Source of the DNA: Marisediminicola sp040546025
GTDB lineage: Bacteria > Actinomycetota > Actinomycetes > Actinomycetales > Microbacteriaceae
Direction: 5' to 3'
Assembly (NCBI RefSeq): GCF_040546025.1
Contig: NZ_JBEPNA010000029.1
Coordinates: 1 to 15,576, forward strand
DNA: 15,576 nt
This document shows positions 14,453-15,576 of the stretch, piece after piece. The position numbers and the translations under genes are program-made. The number at the start of each line of letters is the position of its first letter. Positions within the stretch are counted from its first letter, which is position 1. Below the pieces are notes generated by a model, which saw only the letters and a list, made by a program, of their open reading frames with translations, searched no databases and was not told the DNA's origin.

Positions 14453-15304
14453 ATGCCCGCACCCTGGACCCCGACATCCGCCAACCGGGTGATCCAGGGC
14501 GACAACCTCGCCGTCGTCTCGGCCCTGCCCGACGGTGCGTTCACCGCCGTCTACCTGGATCCGCCCTTCAACACCGGGCGCAGCCAGTCCCGCCAGTCGA
14601 CCACGAGCGTGCGGTCGGCCACCGGCGCGATCACGGGCTTCAAGGGGCAGCAGTACGATCGCATCCGCGGTGATCTGATGAGCTACGACGACCGCTTCGA
14701 GGACTACTGGTCGTTTCTCGAGCCACGTCTGGCCGAGGCCTGGCGCCTGCTGTCCGACAACGGCACGCTCTACCTGCATCTCGACTACCGCGAGGCGCAC
14801 TACGCGAAGGTGCTGCTCGACGCCCTGTTCGGCCGGGAGTGCTTTCTCAACGAGATCATCTGGGCCTACGACTACGGCGCCAAGAGCAAGAGTCGCTGGC
14901 CCGCCAAGCACGACACGATCCTCGTCTACGTGCGCAACCCCGCGAAGTACCACTTCGATTCGGCAGAGGTCGACCGCGAGCCGTACATGGCTCCCGGGCT
15001 GGTGACGCCGGAGAAGGTCGCGAAGGGCAAGCTGCCGACGGATGTCTGGTGGCACACGATCGTTAGCCCGACGGGCAAGGAGAAGACCGGCTACCCGACC
15101 CAGAAACCGGAGGGCATTCTGCGGCGCATGATCCAGGCCTCCACTCGCGAGGGCGATTGGGTGCTCGACTTCTTCGCCGGCAGCGGCACGACGGGCGCGG
15201 CGGCCGCGAGCCTGCGGCGCCGGTTCGTGCTCGTCGACGAGAGCCCGGATGCCGTGGCCGTGATCCGCAAACGCCTTGACAAGGCCGGCGTGGCCTTCGA
15301 GTAA
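14453..15304 (+). CDS. Beta-class site-specific DNA methyltransferase
   Basis: A 283-residue amino-methyltransferase of the N6-adenine/N4-cytosine type. Motif IV is YLDPPFNTG (Asp36-Pro-Pro-Phe39) near the N-terminus and the S-adenosylmethionine motif I is DFFAGSGTTG (239-248) near the C-terminus; this order defines the beta class. YPTQKPEGILRRMI (214-227) is the usual link before motif I, and TLYLHLDYREAHY (105-117) is also typical. No restriction endonuclease or specificity gene lies next to it within the window, so it looks solitary; the target sequence cannot be read from the protein. The ATG follows GAGAGA/GAGAAT about five to eight bases upstream, which could be a weak ribosome site or a -10. 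Confidence 0.92.
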   Translation: MPAPWTPTSANRVIQGDNLAVVSALPDGAFTAVYLDPPFNTGRSQSRQSTTSVRSATGAITGFKGQQYDRIRGDLMSYDDRFEDYWSFLEPRLAEAWRLLSDNGTLYLHLDYREAHYAKVLLDALFGRECFLNEIIWAYDYGAKSKSRWPAKHDTILVYVRNPAKYHFDSAEVDREPYMAPGLVTPEKVAKGKLPTDVWWHTIVSPTGKEKTGYPTQKPEGILRRMIQASTREGDWVLDFFAGSGTTGAAAASLRRRFVLVDESPDAVAVIRKRLDKAGVAFE

Positions 15305-15403
15305 AGGCGCCGGCACCGCCGAATGCCGATGGTCGACCGCGTGCACAAGTCCTAAGCCGAGCCGCCTCGAGCCCGCTCGATTCTCAGAGCGCTGCCTTGG
15401 TTC

Positions 15404-15576
15404 TCAGAATGGTGGCGGTTCGTCGTCGTCCTTCTCGTTCTCTCGGTCTTCGTCGCGTGCTGTCGTGTTGAGGGCGCGTTGGAGGTTGTCGTTGACTCCG
15501 GCCTGGATGATCGTGGCGGGTTCGGTGATGTACTTCCGCCCGGTGGGTGAGGTCCATTCCAGTGCCCCGGTGCCGT
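15404..15576 (-). CDS. 3' end of a DUF222/HNH endonuclease-type gene (partial)
   Basis: Only the last 57 codons lie in the window; the rest is beyond the right edge. The minus-strand frame reads GTGALEWTSPTGRKYITEP, a stretch typical of the end of the HNH nuclease domain in the DUF222 (13E12-like) proteins that are abundant in actinobacteria, and finishes with a highly charged tail DEDRENEKDDDEPPPF before TGA. These proteins occur in many copies per genome and their role is unclear. Codon use is slightly less GC-extreme than in neighbours. The stop lies 99 bases from the methyltransferase stop, in convergent orientation. The octamer TTCTCAGA is present at the stop (15401-15408) and again 20 bases away (15381-15388). 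No clear terminator was found between the two genes. Confidence 0.75.
   Translation of the reverse strand, partial: GTGALEWTSPTGRKYITEPATIIQAGVNDNLQRALNTTARDEDRENEKDDDEPPPF

Noticed and set aside
15305..15403. Possible terminator between the methyltransferase and HNH genes
   Set aside because: Only 4-5 bp stems such as CGGC-ACC-GCCG or CGAGC/GCTCG could be drawn, too weak to call.

Overview
The window is a GC-rich, densely packed chromosomal segment from an actinobacterium, most probably of the family Microbacteriaceae. The evidence is the strong G/C third-position bias, mostly weak or leaderless translation starts, the actinobacterial three-gene ATP-grasp / Alpha-E / transglutaminase operon, an [4Fe-4S]-type NsrR, and a DUF222/HNH-type gene tail at the right edge. 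The family assignment is inference from gene types and base composition; no rRNA or tRNA is present. I see no transposase, integrase, CRISPR array or tRNA.

Left part (1-1811): a nitric oxide defence unit on the minus strand. The Rrf2-type regulator NsrR (1365-1811) lies just upstream of flavohemoprotein hmp (121-1299). An AT-rich promoter/operator sits between them, and a strong hairpin follows hmp at 18-56. NsrR would lose or change its iron-sulfur cluster on meeting NO and release hmp.

Next (1917-5349): a tightly overlapping plus-strand operon of a circularly permuted ATP-grasp enzyme, an Alpha-E protein and a transglutaminase-fold protein. This trio is conserved in many bacteria and has been predicted to build and process an amide-linked peptide, but its product is unknown to me. 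It is the least understood system in the window.

Middle (5358-9624): a MarR regulator and an MFS exporter form a minus-strand operon with a complex operator ahead of it. Upstream of them a stand-alone receiver protein (minus) and a MASE1-PAS-histidine kinase (plus) are transcribed divergently and probably form a two-component pair without a DNA-binding output domain.

Right part (9705-15576): a monoacylglycerol-lipase-like hydrolase (plus) overlaps tail-to-tail with a short-chain dehydrogenase (minus). Divergent from the dehydrogenase runs a plus-strand group of a CorA-type metal transporter, a HIT protein and a lipoate-ligase-family protein with reversed domain order. A small GNAT acetyltransferase (minus) shares its stop codon bases with the ligase gene. 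A solitary beta-class DNA methyltransferase (plus) follows, and the 3' end of a DUF222/HNH gene (minus) enters from the right edge.

Two window-wide patterns stand out. Several genes have a TANNNT -10 element exactly six bases before the ATG and no Shine-Dalgarno sequence, which points to leaderless mRNAs. The hexamer GGATGC/GCATCC recurs far more often than base composition suggests, in every codon phase and on both strands.
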